DNA of 64,000 nucleotides from Nocardioides marmorisolisilvae (lineage in GTDB: Bacteria; Actinomycetota; Actinomycetes; Propionibacteriales; Nocardioidaceae): NCBI RefSeq assembly GCF_003725775.1, contig NZ_RJSG01000002.1, positions 868,001-932,000 of the forward strand, in the 5' to 3' direction. The position numbers and the translations under genes were made by a program. Positions 32,485 to 42,687 of the stretch are shown here, piece by piece (the stretch's first letter is position 1; every line of letters begins with the position of its first letter). The notes under the pieces are model-generated. The model worked only from the letters and a program-made list of their open reading frames with translations, did no database searches and was not told the DNA's origin.

Positions 32485-33160
32485 TGCGCGCACCCTTCAT
32501 CGAGGTCGGCATCGGCCCCTTGGGCAGCGGGATGTTCGACCGGTTCGCGTCCAGTGCCTTGAGGCGGGCGAGGATGTCGGTCATCTGTGCGGGCTTGATG
32601 TTGCGCCCGAGCTTGCTCACGTGCCGGACCAGCTTGCGCAGCGGGACCTCGTTCGCGCCGTCACCGACTACGACCTCGTGGATCGGGACCTCGCTGACGA
32701 CGCGCTCGTGCTTGCGGCGCTGGTCGTTGAGCAGCGGACGGACCCGGTTCACGTTGCCCTCGGCGACCAGGATGATCCCGGGCGGGCCGACGACCCGGAA
32801 GACGACGTCCTGCTGCTTGGTGAACCCGATCGGGTTGGTCTCGACCTTCCAGCCGCGGCGCAGCATGCTCAGCGCGGCCACCGAGGCGCCCGGCTGACCC
32901 TCGATCGAGCTGAGCGCGGCGGTCTGGGCGCGTCGGCCGAAGACGATGAGCACCCCGAGCGTGCCGAACAGGACGCCGAAGATGATCGGGAGGACCATGC
33001 CGCCGATCAGCAGGTAGACCAGGGCGAACCCGACGACCGCGACGAGGAGGAAGGTCCCCAGCAGGATCAGTCCGATCCGCGGGTCGGCCTTCTTGGTCAT
33101 CTGGTAGCTCTGCAGGATCTGCTTGATCCTGCCGGGCTTGTTCGGGTCCTTCTCAGCCAT
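32465..33160 (-). CDS. DUF4191 membrane protein
   Basis: The 231-residue protein has a basic N-terminus (RIKQILQSYQMTKKADPRIG), two transmembrane helices at about 28-75, and a conserved cytosolic domain (LSSIEGQPGASVAALSMLRRGWKVE, then VGPPGIILVAEG). This matches DUF4191, which sits beside lipA in many actinobacteria (mycobacterial Rv2219). The function is unknown; genetic linkage to lipoate synthesis is the only clue. It precedes lipA on the chromosome but is read after it on the minus strand, with a gap of about 80 bases. Confidence 0.85.
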   Translation of the reverse strand: MAEKDPNKPGRIKQILQSYQMTKKADPRIGLILLGTFLLVAVVGFALVYLLIGGMVLPIIFGVLFGTLGVLIVFGRRAQTAALSSIEGQPGASVAALSMLRRGWKVETNPIGFTKQQDVVFRVVGPPGIILVAEGNVNRVRPLLNDQRRKHERVVSEVPIHEVVVGDGANEVPLRKLVRHVSKLGRNIKPAQMTDILARLKALDANRSNIPLPKGPMPTSMKGARSNLRGR

Positions 33161-33238
33161 GAGTGGTGATGCCTTTGCTCAGTCAGGTGATTGCCGGTGG
33201 GCGACGCGCGTGGCCCACCGGTCGAGGGTAGTCGAGAC

Positions 33239-34177
33239 CTAGCTCGCGGTCTCCGCGCGGGCGTCCATCGCCTGGCGGTACAGCCGCCCGGCCCGGTAGG
33301 AGGACCGCACCAACGGCCCGGAGAGCACACCGGCGAACCCGATCTGCTCGGCCTCGGCCTGGAGCTCGACGAACTCCTCGGGCTTCACCCAGCGCTCGAC
33401 GGGGTGGTGGCGCACCGAGGGGCGCAGGTACTGGGTGATGGTGACCAGCTCGCAGCCGGCGGAGTGCAGGTCGACCAGCGCCTGGCTGACCTCCTCGCGG
33501 GTCTCGCCCATGCCGAGGATCAGGTTGGACTTGGTCACCAGGCCGAACGCCCGGGCCTGGGTCAGGACGTCGAGCGAGCGCTCGTAGCGGAAGGCCGGGC
33601 GGATCCGCTTGAAGATCCGCGGGACGGTCTCGACGTTGTGGGCCAGGACCTCGGGTCGGGACTCGAAGACCTCGGCCAGCAGGTCCGGCTCGCCGTTGAA
33701 GTCCGGGACGAGGTTCTCGACCCCGGTGCCCGGGTTCAGCTCGTGGATGGCGCGCACCGTCTCGGCGTACAGCCAGGCGCCGCCGTCGGGCAGGTCGTCG
33801 CGCGCGACGCCGGTGATCGTGGCGTAGCGCAGCTGCATCGCCTGGACCGACTCCGCGACCCGGCGCGGCTCGTCGCGGTCCAGCGGCTCCGGCTTGCCGG
33901 TGTCGATCTGGCAGAAGTCGCAACGCCGGGTGCACTGGTCACCGCCGATGAGGAAGGTGGCCTCGCGGTCCTCCCAGCACTCGAAGATGTTGGGGCAGCC
34001 GGCCTCCTGGCAGACCGTGTGCAGACCCTCGGACTTCACCAGCTGCTGGAGCTCGCGGTACTGCGGGCCCATCTTCGCGCGGGTCTTGATCCACTCCGGC
34101 TTGCGCTCGATCGGGGTCTCCGCGTTGCGCACCTCCAGGCGCAGCAGCTTTCGTCCTTCCGGCAGCACGTCAGTCAC
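33239..34177 (-). CDS. lipA: lipoyl synthase
   Basis: The 312-residue radical SAM enzyme inserts two sulfurs into octanoyl groups on lipoyl domains in the cytosol. The auxiliary-cluster cysteines are in [12 protein letters not shown], and the radical SAM cluster is CTRRCDFC. The C-terminal RSSYRAG completes the auxiliary-cluster ligation with Ser. The GTG start follows a TAGGCT hexamer by six bases, so the mRNA is probably leaderless. Its substrate proteins include the SucB encoded 7 kb away. Confidence 0.97.
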   Translation of the reverse strand: MTDVLPEGRKLLRLEVRNAETPIERKPEWIKTRAKMGPQYRELQQLVKSEGLHTVCQEAGCPNIFECWEDREATFLIGGDQCTRRCDFCQIDTGKPEPLDRDEPRRVAESVQAMQLRYATITGVARDDLPDGGAWLYAETVRAIHELNPGTGVENLVPDFNGEPDLLAEVFESRPEVLAHNVETVPRIFKRIRPAFRYERSLDVLTQARAFGLVTKSNLILGMGETREEVSQALVDLHSAGCELVTITQYLRPSVRHHPVERWVKPEEFVELQAEAEQIGFAGVLSGPLVRSSYRAGRLYRQAMDARAETAS

Positions 34178-34183
34178 CGGACC

Positions 34184-34189
34184 AGCCTA
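34184..34189 (-). promoter_or_regulatory. -10 element TAGGCT, leaderless promoter of lipA
   Basis: TAGGCT on the minus strand ends six bases before the GTG of lipA. The same hexamer at the same distance precedes lipB, so the two lipoate genes share promoter architecture. Confidence 0.55.
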
Positions 34190-34218
34190 CGTCGTGGAGC
34201 GTGACGATCCGAACCGCG

Positions 34219-35178
34219 TCAGACGTCCTGGCGCCGGAACGCCAGGAACGACGCGGCGACCGCGACCAGCAGCAGCACCAGCAGGTAGAGCCCCGAGTCG
34301 AGGTGGCTGATGTGGGTCTGGGTGCAGCCCGGCACCAGGGACGAGCAGCCGTTGATCTCCAGCCGGGTCTCCAGCCAGCCGAAGACGTTGTTGCCCACCG
34401 ACCAGCGCCCGATGTCGTCGATCGGCAGGAGCTCCACGACCAGCTCACCGCCGATGGCGTAGGCGAACAGGACCGCCAGCGTCGCCACCGAGTGCCGGAA
34501 CAGCATGGTGAGCGCGTACGCACCGAGTCCGGCCGCCATCGCCAGCACGACGGCCCGCACCACGTGCCAGGCGATGTCGTTGACCACCGCGGAACCGTGC
34601 GGCACGTCGCGGTCGGCGGCGACCAGGTACATGGTCAGCCAGAAACCGCCCAGGACGACCACGGCGGCGAGCCCGCTGGCGAGCGTCACCGAGATCGCCT
34701 TGGCGGCCCACACCTTGCTGCGGCGCGACTCGAAGAGCAGCTGGTTGGCGATCGAGCCCGAGGCCCAGTCCGAGCCCGCGAAGGTGCTGGCGGCGATGAT
34801 GATCAGCCCGATCACCAGGATCGCCAGACCCAGGCCGTTGCCCTTCAGGGTGCCGGTGAGGTCGAGCTCCTGGCGCGGGAGGTAGCTGGCGCTGGCGGCG
34901 GCGAGCTGGTCGCGGCACTCCTGCTGGGTGGCGCCGGTGCCGAGGTAGTCCTCGGGGTTCTTCAGGCAGGTCGCCATGTCCGCACGGATGTCGGACCGGT
35001 TGGCCTCGTGCTCGGCGGCCGCCTTGGCGGTCGCGATCTCGAGCTTGCTGGGCGGGCGGGTGTCCCAGGCGGACTTGAAGGCGATGAACGCCGCCAGCAG
35101 TGCCGCCAGCAGGAGCAGCAGCGCGATCGCCCGGCGGGCGCGGTAGCGGGTGAGCTCGACCCCGACGAGGCTGATCAC
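34219..35178 (-). CDS. ABC-2-type transporter permease
   Basis: The 319-residue protein has six predicted transmembrane helices. A first helix at about 14-34 is followed by a large extracytoplasmic loop with two cysteines (TCLKNPEDYLGTGATQQECRDQL), then five clustered helices from about 135 on. This is the layout of ABC-2 permeases of the NatB/YhaP kind. It overlaps the ATPase gene by four bases and the two form an exporter. The substrate is unknown. The pair interrupts the usual lipB-lipA adjacency. Confidence 0.82.
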   Translation of the reverse strand: MISLVGVELTRYRARRAIALLLLLAALLAAFIAFKSAWDTRPPSKLEIATAKAAAEHEANRSDIRADMATCLKNPEDYLGTGATQQECRDQLAAASASYLPRQELDLTGTLKGNGLGLAILVIGLIIIAASTFAGSDWASGSIANQLLFESRRSKVWAAKAISVTLASGLAAVVVLGGFWLTMYLVAADRDVPHGSAVVNDIAWHVVRAVVLAMAAGLGAYALTMLFRHSVATLAVLFAYAIGGELVVELLPIDDIGRWSVGNNVFGWLETRLEINGCSSLVPGCTQTHISHLDSGLYLLVLLLVAVAASFLAFRRQDV

Positions 35179-36167
35179 GAGTCAGCACCGTCCTCGAGGT
35201 CGCGCAGGTGCTCCGCGGTCTGGTCGGCGGCGCGCGCCTGGGGGTCCTCCGGGCTGGTCGGACGATGGCCGGTGAGCTTGAGGAAGTAGGACTCGAGCGT
35301 CGGCCGGATCGCGTGCAGCTCGCTGACGTAGAGCCCGCTGTCGGCGAGCAGGCGCGTGATCATCTCCGGGTGCTCGTGGCCCTCGACGACCAGGAAGTCG
35401 CCCTCGCGCTGGACCTGGTAGCCGGCTCCGCTGAGCACGCTGTCGGCGCGGTCCGGCTCCGCGACGCCGACCCGGGTGCGTGCGGTGCTCTCGCCGAGCA
35501 GGTCGGCGACCTTGCCCGAGCCGACCAGCCGTCCCGCGTCGATGATCGAGACCGAGCCGCACACCTCCTGCACCTCGGCCAGGATGTGCGAGCTCAGCAG
35601 CACGTTCACCCCGGATTCGGCCAGGCGCGGGATGGTGTCGCGCACGTCCCGGATCCCGGCGGGGTCCAGGCCGTTCGACGGCTCGTCGAGGATCAGCAGC
35701 TCGGGCTTCTTCAGCAGGGCCGCGGCCAGGCTGAGCCGGCGCCGCACGCCGAGGGAGTAGCCGCGGTAGCGGCGCTTGGCCACCTCGCCCAGGTCGACCT
35801 GCTCGATGACCTCCCCGACCCGCGACTTGGGCAGGCCTGCGGCCCGGGCCAGCAGGTCGAGGTTCCGACGGCCGCTCAGCCCGGGGGAGAACAGGCCGCG
35901 CTCGAGCAGGGCGCCGACGCGGGTGAGCGCCGCCGGCACCTGCTCGGGGTAGCTCTGCCCGAGGACGGTGATGCTGCCCTCGTCCGGGCTGGCCAGACCG
36001 AGCAGCAACCGGATCGTGGTCGTCTTGCCGGAGCCGTTCGGGCCCAGGAAGCCGTGCACGCCGCCGCGCTCGACGGCGAGGTCCAGGGAATCGACCGCGA
36101 CGACCTTGCGTCCGGCGTCCCGGTAGACCTTGCGCAGGCCGCGCGTCTCGACGACGAGGTCGCTCAT
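35175..36167 (-). CDS. ABC transporter ATP-binding protein
   Basis: The 330-residue ATPase has Walker A GPNGSGKTT (near 43), the signature loop YSLGVRRRLSLAAALL in place of a strict LSGGQ, Walker B LLILDEPSNGLDPAG (near 155) and the H-loop VLLSSHILAEVQE. A C-terminal 90-residue extension (AGYQVQREGDFLVVEG) resembles DrrA/CcmA-type drug or bacteriocin exporters. The ATG at 36167 is preferred; the frame runs further upstream without support. It pairs with the overlapping permease. Confidence 0.88.
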   Translation of the reverse strand: MSDLVVETRGLRKVYRDAGRKVVAVDSLDLAVERGGVHGFLGPNGSGKTTTIRLLLGLASPDEGSITVLGQSYPEQVPAALTRVGALLERGLFSPGLSGRRNLDLLARAAGLPKSRVGEVIEQVDLGEVAKRRYRGYSLGVRRRLSLAAALLKKPELLILDEPSNGLDPAGIRDVRDTIPRLAESGVNVLLSSHILAEVQEVCGSVSIIDAGRLVGSGKVADLLGESTARTRVGVAEPDRADSVLSGAGYQVQREGDFLVVEGHEHPEMITRLLADSGLYVSELHAIRPTLESYFLKLTGHRPTSPEDPQARAADQTAEHLRDLEDGADS

Positions 36168-36192
36168 TCGTCCAGCATTCCCCAAGCGGCGT

Positions 36193-36921
36193 TCAGGCAA
36201 GCGGATTGAGAACGGGGACACGCAGACCGGAGGTCGCCCTGCCCGGTTCGGGCCTGGCCTCGTAGTCCGGGGTCGGGGTGTACGGGGCCCAGGCGAGGAG
36301 CTCGTCGAGGTGGCGCTGCACCACCGGCAGCACCTCGGCGACCGTGACGTCGCGCCCCAGCTCGGCCGACAGCGAGGTGACCCCGGCGTCGGCGATCCCG
36401 CAGGGCACGAACCGGTCGTACCAGCGTAGGTCGACGTCGCAGTTCAACGCGAACCCGTGCATCGTGACCCCGCGGCTGACCCGGATGCCGAGGGCGGCGA
36501 TCTTGCGCTCGCCCAGACCGCGCGCGGGATCGGCCTGGAGCCAGACCCCGCTCCGGCCCGGGACGCGGGCGGTGGTGACGCCGTACTCGGTGCACACGCC
36601 GATCAGGGCTTCCTCGACGCGACGCACGTAGTCGACCACCAGGACGTGGTCGGGAAGCGTCACGATCGGGTATCCGACCAGCTGGCCAGGACCGTGGAAG
36701 GTGATCTTTCCGCCGCGGTCGACGTCGATGACGTCCGCGCCGCCGGAGTCCAGCGGACGCTCGTCGGGAGTGGTGCGCTTGCCGCAGGTGAACACCGGCG
36801 GGTGCTCGAGCAGCAGTACCCGGTCCTGGCCGCCGTCGACGACCTCGGCGTGCTCGGCGCGCTGCCGGTCCCAGGCGGCGCGGTACTCGACCTGTCCGAG
36901 CGGGCGGTGCAGCAAGGTCAT
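36193..36921 (-). CDS. lipB: lipoyl(octanoyl) transferase
   Basis: The 242-residue enzyme moves octanoyl groups from acyl carrier protein to lipoyl domains, the step before LipA. Family motifs are clear: [30 protein letters not shown], the catalytic Lys in [24 protein letters not shown], and the catalytic Cys in [20 protein letters not shown] ends six bases before the ATG, within the last codons of the upstream TIGR01777 gene, so it can be transcribed on its own. Confidence 0.97.
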   Translation of the reverse strand: MTLLHRPLGQVEYRAAWDRQRAEHAEVVDGGQDRVLLLEHPPVFTCGKRTTPDERPLDSGGADVIDVDRGGKITFHGPGQLVGYPIVTLPDHVLVVDYVRRVEEALIGVCTEYGVTTARVPGRSGVWLQADPARGLGERKIAALGIRVSRGVTMHGFALNCDVDLRWYDRFVPCGIADAGVTSLSAELGRDVTVAEVLPVVQRHLDELLAWAPYTPTPDYEARPEPGRATSGLRVPVLNPLA

Positions 36922-36922
36922 G

Positions 36923-37819
36923 TCAGGAGCCTACGCCGAGCCCGGTACGCAGGACCGAGCCGACGTCGGGGTCGGCGAACCGGAAGCCGGCGGAGAGCAG
37001 CTTCTCCGGCACCGCGCGGATCGACCCGAGCAGCTCGGGGGCGAGCTTGCCGGCGGCCTGCTTGAGGACGATCGCCGGGACCGGGGCCAACGCCGGGCGG
37101 TGCAGCAGCCCCGCGAGCTCGGAGGTGAACTGGGCGTTGGTCGGCGTGCTGGCGCAGCACAGGTTCACCGGCCCGGCGATCTCCTCGTGCTCAGCGACGA
37201 AGGTGGCCGCTGCCACCCAGTCGCGCAGCGAGATCATCGGCATGTACTGCTGCCCGCTGCCGATCCGGCCGCCGAGCCCGGTCTTGAACAGCAGCCGCAG
37301 CTGCTTGAGCGGGGCGCTGCGCCGGTCCATCACCGGGACGGTGTGGAGCACGGCGACCCGTGCCCCCGCGTCGACGGCCGGCTGGGTCGCTGCCTTCCAC
37401 TCCAGGGTCACCTCGGTCAGGAAGCTCGAGCCGCGGCTGTCGTCGGCCTCGTTGACCGTCTCCTCGCCGTGGTCACCGTAGATCGCGATCGCGTTGCCCG
37501 CCAGGAACGCGGGCTTCGTGGCGCTCGCGGCGATCGCCTCGGCCAGCACCCGGGTGGTCGTCACCCGGCTCTTGCGCAGCTCCCGGGCCCACTTCGGCGA
37601 GTGCGGGTTCCCGGCCGTGGGGGAGCCGGCCAGGTTGACCACGACGTCCGCCTTGTCGACGACCGCGGGGTCCAGCGGACCGGCGTACGGGTCCCAGGTG
37701 ACGGCTTCGGCGCCCGCGCCGGAGCGCGACAGCGTGGTCACCTCGTGTCCCGCCGTGCGCAGGCTGGCGGTCAGGTGGCTGCCGAGGAAACCGGAGGCTC
37801 CGGCGATCAGGAAGTGCAT
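36923..37819 (-). CDS. TIGR01777/SDR39U1-family epimerase
   Basis: The 298-residue protein opens with the Rossmann motif [14 protein letters not shown] and has [27 protein letters not shown] and the C-terminal DUF1731 domain ([14 protein letters not shown] and a [12 protein letters not shown] ending). All of this is typical of TIGR01777. It lies directly before lipB, as in other actinobacteria (mycobacterial Rv2216). The substrate is not known for the family; relatives are placed in cell division or sugar-nucleotide chemistry. Confidence 0.9.
   Translation of the reverse strand: MHFLIAGASGFLGSHLTASLRTAGHEVTTLSRSGAGAEAVTWDPYAGPLDPAVVDKADVVVNLAGSPTAGNPHSPKWARELRKSRVTTTRVLAEAIAASATKPAFLAGNAIAIYGDHGEETVNEADDSRGSSFLTEVTLEWKAATQPAVDAGARVAVLHTVPVMDRRSAPLKQLRLLFKTGLGGRIGSGQQYMPMISLRDWVAAATFVAEHEEIAGPVNLCCASTPTNAQFTSELAGLLHRPALAPVPAIVLKQAAGKLAPELLGSIRAVPEKLLSAGFRFADPDVGSVLRTGLGVGS
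36928..36933 (-). promoter_or_regulatory. -10 element TAGGCT, leaderless promoter of lipB
   Basis: The hexamer lies inside the 3' end of the TIGR01777 gene and ends six bases before the lipB ATG, the same sequence and spacing as at lipA. Confidence 0.5.
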
Positions 37820-37867
37820 TGCCCCACCCTGCCACCCGCCGGGTTACCCGCGAGCCTTGCCGCTGGA

Positions 37868-37873
37868 TAGTCT
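37868..37873 (+). promoter_or_regulatory. -10 element TAGTCT with TTACCC -35, leaderless
   Basis: TTACCC (37844-37849) and TAGTCT (37868-37873) are 18 bases apart, and the GTG of the dihydrolipoamide dehydrogenase gene follows six bases after the -10. Confidence 0.55.
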
Positions 37874-37879
37874 CGTCCC

Positions 37880-39277
37880 GTGACTGACTTCGACGTTGTT
37901 GTCCTCGGTGCCGGCCCCGGTGGCTACGTAGCTGCGATCCGCGCCTCCCAGCTCGGCCTGAAGACCGCGGTCATTGAGCTCAAGTACTGGGGAGGTGTCT
38001 GCCTCAACGTCGGCTGCATCCCTTCCAAGGCGTTGCTGAAGAACGCCGAGCTGGCGCACGTGCTGACGCACGAGAAGGACAAGTTCGGGATCACCGGCGA
38101 CGCCTCGATGGACTTCGGCCCGACCCACGCGCGCAGCCGCCAGGTCTCGGACGGCATCGTCAAGGGCGTCCACTTCCTGATGAAGAAGAACAAGATCGAG
38201 GAGATCAACGGCTGGGGCACCTTCACCGGCCCGAAGACGATCTCGGTGGCGCAGGAGGACGGCAGCACCCGCGAGGTCACCGCGGGCACGATCATCATCG
38301 CCACCGGCGCGACCGTCCGGCTCGTCCCGGGCGTCCAGCTCTCGCAGAACGTGGTCACCTACGAGGAGCAGATCCTCGACAGCAACCTGCCGAGCTCGAT
38401 GATCATCGGCGGCTCGGGCGCGATCGGCGTCGAGTTCGCCTACGTCATGAAGAACTTCGGCGTCGACGTCACGATCGTCGAGTTCCTCGACCGGATGGTG
38501 CCGACCGAGGACGCCGAGGTCTCCAAGGAGCTGCTCAAGCACTACAAGAAGCTCGGCATCAACATCCTCACCTCGACCGCGGTCAAGGGCGTCGAGGACA
38601 CCGGCTCCGGCGTGCGGGTGACCGTCGCGCCGGCCGGCGGTGGTGACGCTCAGGTGCTCGAGGCGGACAAGTTCCTGGCCGCCTTCGGCTTCGCGCCACG
38701 GCTGACCGGCTACGGCCTCGAGAACACCGGCGTGGCGACCACCGAGCGCGGCGCGATCGCCGTCGACGAGCGCGGTCGTACGAACGTCGAGGGCGTCTAC
38801 GCAATCGGTGACGTCACCGGCAAGCTGATGCTCGCGCACACCGCCGAGGCGATGGGCATCGTCGCCGCAGAGACGATCGCGGGTGCCGAGACCATCGAGA
38901 TCGATTTCGACATGATCCCGCGGGCGACGTACTGCCAACCGCAGATCGCCTCCTTCGGCTACACCGAGGACCAGGCGCGCGAGAAGGGGTACGACGTCAA
39001 GACGGCCAAGTTCCCGTTCTCGGCCAACGGCAAGGCGATGGGCCTCGGCGACGCGGTTGGCTTCGTGAAGGTCGTTGCCGACGCGAAGTACAACGAGATC
39101 CTCGGCGCGCACCTGATCGGCCCGGACGTCACCGAGCTGCTCCCGGCCCTGACCTTGGCGCAGAAGTGGGACCTCACCGCCGACGAGGTCGCCCGCAACG
39201 TGTTCGCGCACCCGACCCTCTCCGAAGCGGTCAAGGAAGCGGTCGAAGGCATCGCCGGCCACATGATCAACCTGTAA
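37880..39277 (+). CDS. lpdA: dihydrolipoamide dehydrogenase (first copy)
   Basis: The 465-residue flavoenzyme reoxidises dihydrolipoyl groups of 2-oxoacid dehydrogenases or the glycine cleavage system with NAD+. It has GAGPGG for FAD, the redox disulfide [13 protein letters not shown] (Cys41, Cys46), a second [11 protein letters not shown] for NAD, and the C-terminal HPTLSE base on the dimer partner. The GVCLNVGC form resembles mycobacterial LpdC. A second, different copy lies at 42688-44079 next to sucB. A 17-base perfect palindrome covers its last codons and stop. Confidence 0.95.
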   Translation: MTDFDVVVLGAGPGGYVAAIRASQLGLKTAVIELKYWGGVCLNVGCIPSKALLKNAELAHVLTHEKDKFGITGDASMDFGPTHARSRQVSDGIVKGVHFLMKKNKIEEINGWGTFTGPKTISVAQEDGSTREVTAGTIIIATGATVRLVPGVQLSQNVVTYEEQILDSNLPSSMIIGGSGAIGVEFAYVMKNFGVDVTIVEFLDRMVPTEDAEVSKELLKHYKKLGINILTSTAVKGVEDTGSGVRVTVAPAGGGDAQVLEADKFLAAFGFAPRLTGYGLENTGVATTERGAIAVDERGRTNVEGVYAIGDVTGKLMLAHTAEAMGIVAAETIAGAETIEIDFDMIPRATYCQPQIASFGYTEDQAREKGYDVKTAKFPFSANGKAMGLGDAVGFVKVVADAKYNEILGAHLIGPDVTELLPALTLAQKWDLTADEVARNVFAHPTLSEAVKEAVEGIAGHMINL

Positions 39278-39301
39278 GCCCGGAGGGCTTACAGGTTGAT
39301 C
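39265..39301. terminator. 17-base perfect hairpin overlapping the lpdA stop codon
   Basis: GATCAACCTGTAAGCCC (39265-39281), loop GGA, and its exact complement (39285-39301) form a hairpin whose left arm contains the final codons and TAA. It probably stops transcription just after the gene. Confidence 0.75.
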
Positions 39302-39355
39302 TTCGATCGCAGTGCTTGTCTGGCGCTCCGCGCCTGTCGCTGACGCGACGCAGCC

Positions 39356-40039
39356 TCACCAGTTCGTGGTCCGCGCGAACGGCCAGGTCATCAACGCCCA
39401 GACGGCCGCGATGATCACGATCTCCACCACGACGTACGTCGGCCACGACGGCAACAGGTCCAGGGCTGAGGCGCTGTTCGGCTTGCCGTTGAGGTAGCCG
39501 TAGTTGGTGTCGGCGATCTCGTTGAAGACCATCACGAAGGCGGCCCAGGCGGCCGTCACCGCGACCGTGAACCGGTACAGCCGCCAGGTCGGGGTGCTGC
39601 CGGTCGCCGCCAGATAACCGGCGGCCCAGACGGTGCAGAAGTGCATCCCGAAGAACATGACGTAGCGCGGGTCCGGGAACTGCTCGGCCAGCGCCGGCGT
39701 GATGATCCCCTGGGTGGTGAGCGTCAGCCCCCAGAAGAAGGTCAGCGCCACCGCCCACGGCCTGCGGGTCCAGAGCGCGTACGCCGCGATGCCCCAGGCC
39801 AGGTCGCAGTACTGCAGCGGGAGCGAGGTGCCCAGGTCGAAGTCGCCGGGCAGCAGCTGGAGCACCTGCATCGGCACCGTGAAGCAGGGGATCGCGATCG
39901 CGAAGGCCCGGCGGAAGCGTTCGTTGTCGCCGTGCCGGCGGCCGATCGCGACGAGAGCGGCGAACACCAGCAGGAACAGCCCGATCAGCACGAAGTGCTC
40001 GGGGGAGAAGGCTTGGAATCGGTTCACGACCAGAGGCAT
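39356..40039 (-). CDS. TIGR02206-family (YwaF-like) membrane protein
   Basis: The 227-residue protein has six to seven transmembrane helices and the family pattern FSPEHFVLIGLFLLVF at the N-terminus, LPLQYCDLAWG near 90, and FNEIADTNYGYLNGKPNSASALDLL near 170. This matches TIGR02206/YwaF proteins of unknown function. The ATG at 40039 is preceded by CAGGCT six bases upstream. Convergent with lpdA; the hairpin at 39265 separates them. Confidence 0.85.
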   Translation of the reverse strand: MPLVVNRFQAFSPEHFVLIGLFLLVFAALVAIGRRHGDNERFRRAFAIAIPCFTVPMQVLQLLPGDFDLGTSLPLQYCDLAWGIAAYALWTRRPWAVALTFFWGLTLTTQGIITPALAEQFPDPRYVMFFGMHFCTVWAAGYLAATGSTPTWRLYRFTVAVTAAWAAFVMVFNEIADTNYGYLNGKPNSASALDLLPSWPTYVVVEIVIIAAVWALMTWPFARTTNW

Positions 40040-40086
40040 GCCTCGAGCCTGGAACGCCGTCAGCGCGGCGTCATGAGTGCAGGTAC

Positions 40087-40860
40087 TCAGATAGCGCGGT
40101 CGACCGTGGCCAGCACGACCTCGGCGACGGCTTCCGGCTCGCGGTATTGCGGGACGTGATCGGCGGCGAGACGGACGAGGACCGAGCCGGGGATCTTCGC
40201 GGCCAGGTCGATCGAGGCCTTGAGCGAGTCCGCCGGGTCGAGGTCCGCGGCCACGATCGCCGTCGGCACGCTGATCCGGTCGACCAGGTCCCACTGCTCC
40301 GGGTTGTCCTGCTCGAAGCTCTCGCCGGGGCCGTAGTCCAGGGTGGTGGCCGCGAGGATCTGCTCGTCGAGGTAGTCGTCGCTGCCCGAGGCGAACCAGA
40401 CGCGACCGAGCACGGCGGCCATCGCGGGAATGTCGTTGGCGTCCTTGGCCGTCGCCCAGGCGGCCTCGACCTCCGGGTCCTCGGCTCCGTCCTCCCAGGG
40501 GTAGCCGCCGATGCCCGGGCAGAGCAGGGTCAGGGACGCGACCCGCTGCGGGGCGGTCACGGCCAGCGCCAGGCTGGTCTCGCCGCCCATGCTGTTGCCG
40601 ACCAGGTGCGCCTTCTCGATGCCGAGGGCGTCGAGGAGGCCGACGAGGTCGCCGAGCCCACTGTGGGGCTCTGTCGCCCGCGGGGAGCGCCCGTAACCGC
40701 GACGGTCGAAGCGGATCACCTGACGTCCGACGAGGAAGGACAGCATCGGGTCCCAGATCCGCGAGTCGGTCACGCCCGGGTGCAGCAGCACCAGCGGCGT
40801 GCCCTCCCCGCCGATCTCGTCGTACCAGAGCTCGTCAGCGCCGAGTCGCACCGTGCTCAT
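40087..40860 (-). CDS. alpha/beta-hydrolase
   Basis: The 257-residue cytosolic protein has the full alpha/beta-hydrolase pattern: oxyanion-region LVLLHPGVTDSRIW, RFDRRGYGRSP, nucleophile elbow GNSMGG (Ser about 93), a late aspartate in VAADLDPADS and the histidine in AADHVPQY. This covers esterases, lactonases and C-C hydrolases, so the substrate stays open. It sits 28 bases downstream of sucB on the same strand and may be transcribed with it. Confidence 0.85.
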   Translation of the reverse strand: MSTVRLGADELWYDEIGGEGTPLVLLHPGVTDSRIWDPMLSFLVGRQVIRFDRRGYGRSPRATEPHSGLGDLVGLLDALGIEKAHLVGNSMGGETSLALAVTAPQRVASLTLLCPGIGGYPWEDGAEDPEVEAAWATAKDANDIPAMAAVLGRVWFASGSDDYLDEQILAATTLDYGPGESFEQDNPEQWDLVDRISVPTAIVAADLDPADSLKASIDLAAKIPGSVLVRLAADHVPQYREPEAVAEVVLATVDRAI

Positions 40861-40888
40861 GTCCGTGACCCTCTCTCCGAGGCTTCGA

Positions 40889-42673
40889 TCAGACCTCGAA
40901 CTGCGCGGCCTCGAGGCGGGCCTTCACGGCCTGCAGGAACCGACCCGCATCCGCACCGTCGACCAGGCGGTGGTCGTAGGTGAGCGCGAGGTTGACCATG
41001 TAGCGGATCGCGATCGTCTCGCCCAGGTTCGGGTCGTCGATGACCACCGGCCGCTTCACCACGGCGCCGGGGCCGAGGATCGCGACCTGGGGCTGGTTGA
41101 TGATCGGGGTGTCGAACAGGGCGCCGAAGCTGCCCAGGTTCGTGATCGTGAAGGTGCCACCGGTCAGGTCGTCCGGGGTGATCTTGTTGGTCCGGGTCCG
41201 CTCGGCCAGGTCGGCGATCTTCTTGGCCAGTCCGGCGATCGACAGGTCGCCCGCGTCCTTGACCACGGGGGTCAGCAGGCCGCGGTCGGTGTCGACGGCG
41301 AACGCGACGTTCTCGCGGTCCCAGTACGTCACCTCGCCCTTCTCCTGGTCGAGGTGGGCGTTCAGCTTCGGGTGCGACTTGAGGGCGTCGATCGCGGCCT
41401 TGGCGAAGAACGGCAGGTAGGTCAGCTTCACGCCCTCACGAGCGGCGAAGTCGGCCTTGGCGCTGTCGCGCAGGCGGGCGACGTTGGTGACGTCGACCTC
41501 CATCACCTGGGTCAGCTGCGCGGAGATGTGCAGCGACTCGGTCATCCGCTCGGCGATCACCTTGCGCAACCGGCTGATCTGCTCGGTGGTACCGCGCAGC
41601 GGGCTCGGTGTGGCCGGCGCGGCCGGAGCGGAGCTCGGAGCCGCGGCAGCCGGGGCGCTCGCCTGCTTGGCCTCGGCGGCGGCGATGACGTCCTGCTTGC
41701 GGATCCGGCCGCCGACGCCGGTGCCCTGGATCGAGCCCAGGTCGACGCCACGCTCGGCCGCCATCTTGCGCACCAGCGGGGTGACGTAGCCACCGGAGTC
41801 ACCCGACGGCGCGGCGGCCGCCGGGGTGGGCGCGGCCGGAGCGGGAGCCGGCGGGGCCGGAGGAGCGGGAGCCGGCGGGGCCGGAGGAGCCGGAGGAGCG
41901 GGCGGAGCCGGCGGAGCCGGCGGAGCCGGGGCCTCGGCGGGCGGGGCCGGCGGAGCGGGCTCGGGCTCGGCGGCGGGCGCGGGAGCAGCGGGTTCGGGGG
42001 CCGCGGCAGGAGCGGCGCCGGCGGCGCCGATCACCGCGAGCTGGGCCCCGACCTCGACGGTCTCGTCCTCGTTGACGTTGATCTCCAGCAGGGTGCCGGC
42101 GACCGGGGAGGGGATCTCGGTGTCGACCTTGTCGGTGGAGACCTCCAGCAGCGGCTCGTCCACGGCGACCGCGTCACCGACCTGCTTGAGCCAGCGGGTC
42201 ACGGTGCCCTCGGTGACCGACTCGCCCAGCGCGGGCAGGGTGACCGGGGTGCCGGCGCCGCCACCGCCGGACGCCGCCGGGGCGGCCGGCTGCGCGGCGG
42301 GAGCGGGGGTCTCGACAGGCTCGACCGGCGCAGGAGCTGCCTCCTGCTCGGCGGGCGGAGCGGCCGGCGCTTCCTCCTGGACGGGCGCGGGCGCCTCCTC
42401 GGCTGCCGGAGCCGGTGCGGAGCCGCCACCCTCGCCCTGGTCGCCGATCACGCACAGCTGGGCACCGACCTCGACGGTCTCGTCCTCCGACGCGTTGATC
42501 TCCAGGATCACGCCCGCCACCGGGGAGGGGATCTCGGTGTCGACCTTGTCGGTGGAGACCTCCAGCAGCGGCTCGTCCACGGCGACCGTGTCGCCCACCT
42601 GCTTGAGCCAGCGGGTGACCGTTCCCTCGGTGACCGATTCACCCAGGGCAGGGAGAGTGACGGGAGTCGACAT
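40889..42673 (-). CDS. sucB: 2-oxoglutarate/2-oxoacid dehydrogenase E2, dihydrolipoyllysine acyltransferase
   Basis: The 594-residue E2 has two lipoyl domains with lipoylated Lys in DKVDTE (Lys43 and Lys182), separated by Ala/Pro-rich linkers (about 85-140 and 225-290). A peripheral-subunit-binding domain ([20 protein letters not shown]) and the acyltransferase domain ending DHRLVDGAD (catalytic His about 568) follow. It matches mycobacterial DlaT, which serves both pyruvate and 2-oxoglutarate complexes. The first linker contains PVEPVET at about 116-122, encoded by a dispersed-repeat copy. It starts 15 bases after the second lpd gene, so E3 and E2 form one operon. Confidence 0.95.
   Translation of the reverse strand: MSTPVTLPALGESVTEGTVTRWLKQVGDTVAVDEPLLEVSTDKVDTEIPSPVAGVILEINASEDETVEVGAQLCVIGDQGEGGGSAPAPAAEEAPAPVQEEAPAAPPAEQEAAPAPVEPVETPAPAAQPAAPAASGGGGAGTPVTLPALGESVTEGTVTRWLKQVGDAVAVDEPLLEVSTDKVDTEIPSPVAGTLLEINVNEDETVEVGAQLAVIGAAGAAPAAAPEPAAPAPAAEPEPAPPAPPAEAPAPPAPPAPPAPPAPPAPPAPAPPAPPAPAPAAPTPAAAAPSGDSGGYVTPLVRKMAAERGVDLGSIQGTGVGGRIRKQDVIAAAEAKQASAPAAAAPSSAPAAPATPSPLRGTTEQISRLRKVIAERMTESLHISAQLTQVMEVDVTNVARLRDSAKADFAAREGVKLTYLPFFAKAAIDALKSHPKLNAHLDQEKGEVTYWDRENVAFAVDTDRGLLTPVVKDAGDLSIAGLAKKIADLAERTRTNKITPDDLTGGTFTITNLGSFGALFDTPIINQPQVAILGPGAVVKRPVVIDDPNLGETIAIRYMVNLALTYDHRLVDGADAGRFLQAVKARLEAAQFEV
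42308..42328. repeat. dispersed repeat copy inside the sucB linker
   Basis: GGTCTCGACAGGCTCGACC on the plus strand is the complement of the repeat core in its GTCGAG variant. It is translated as PVEPVET in the flexible linker between the two lipoyl domains, where an insertion would do little harm. Confidence 0.6.
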
Positions 42674-42687
42674 GTGCGTCCTTCGTG

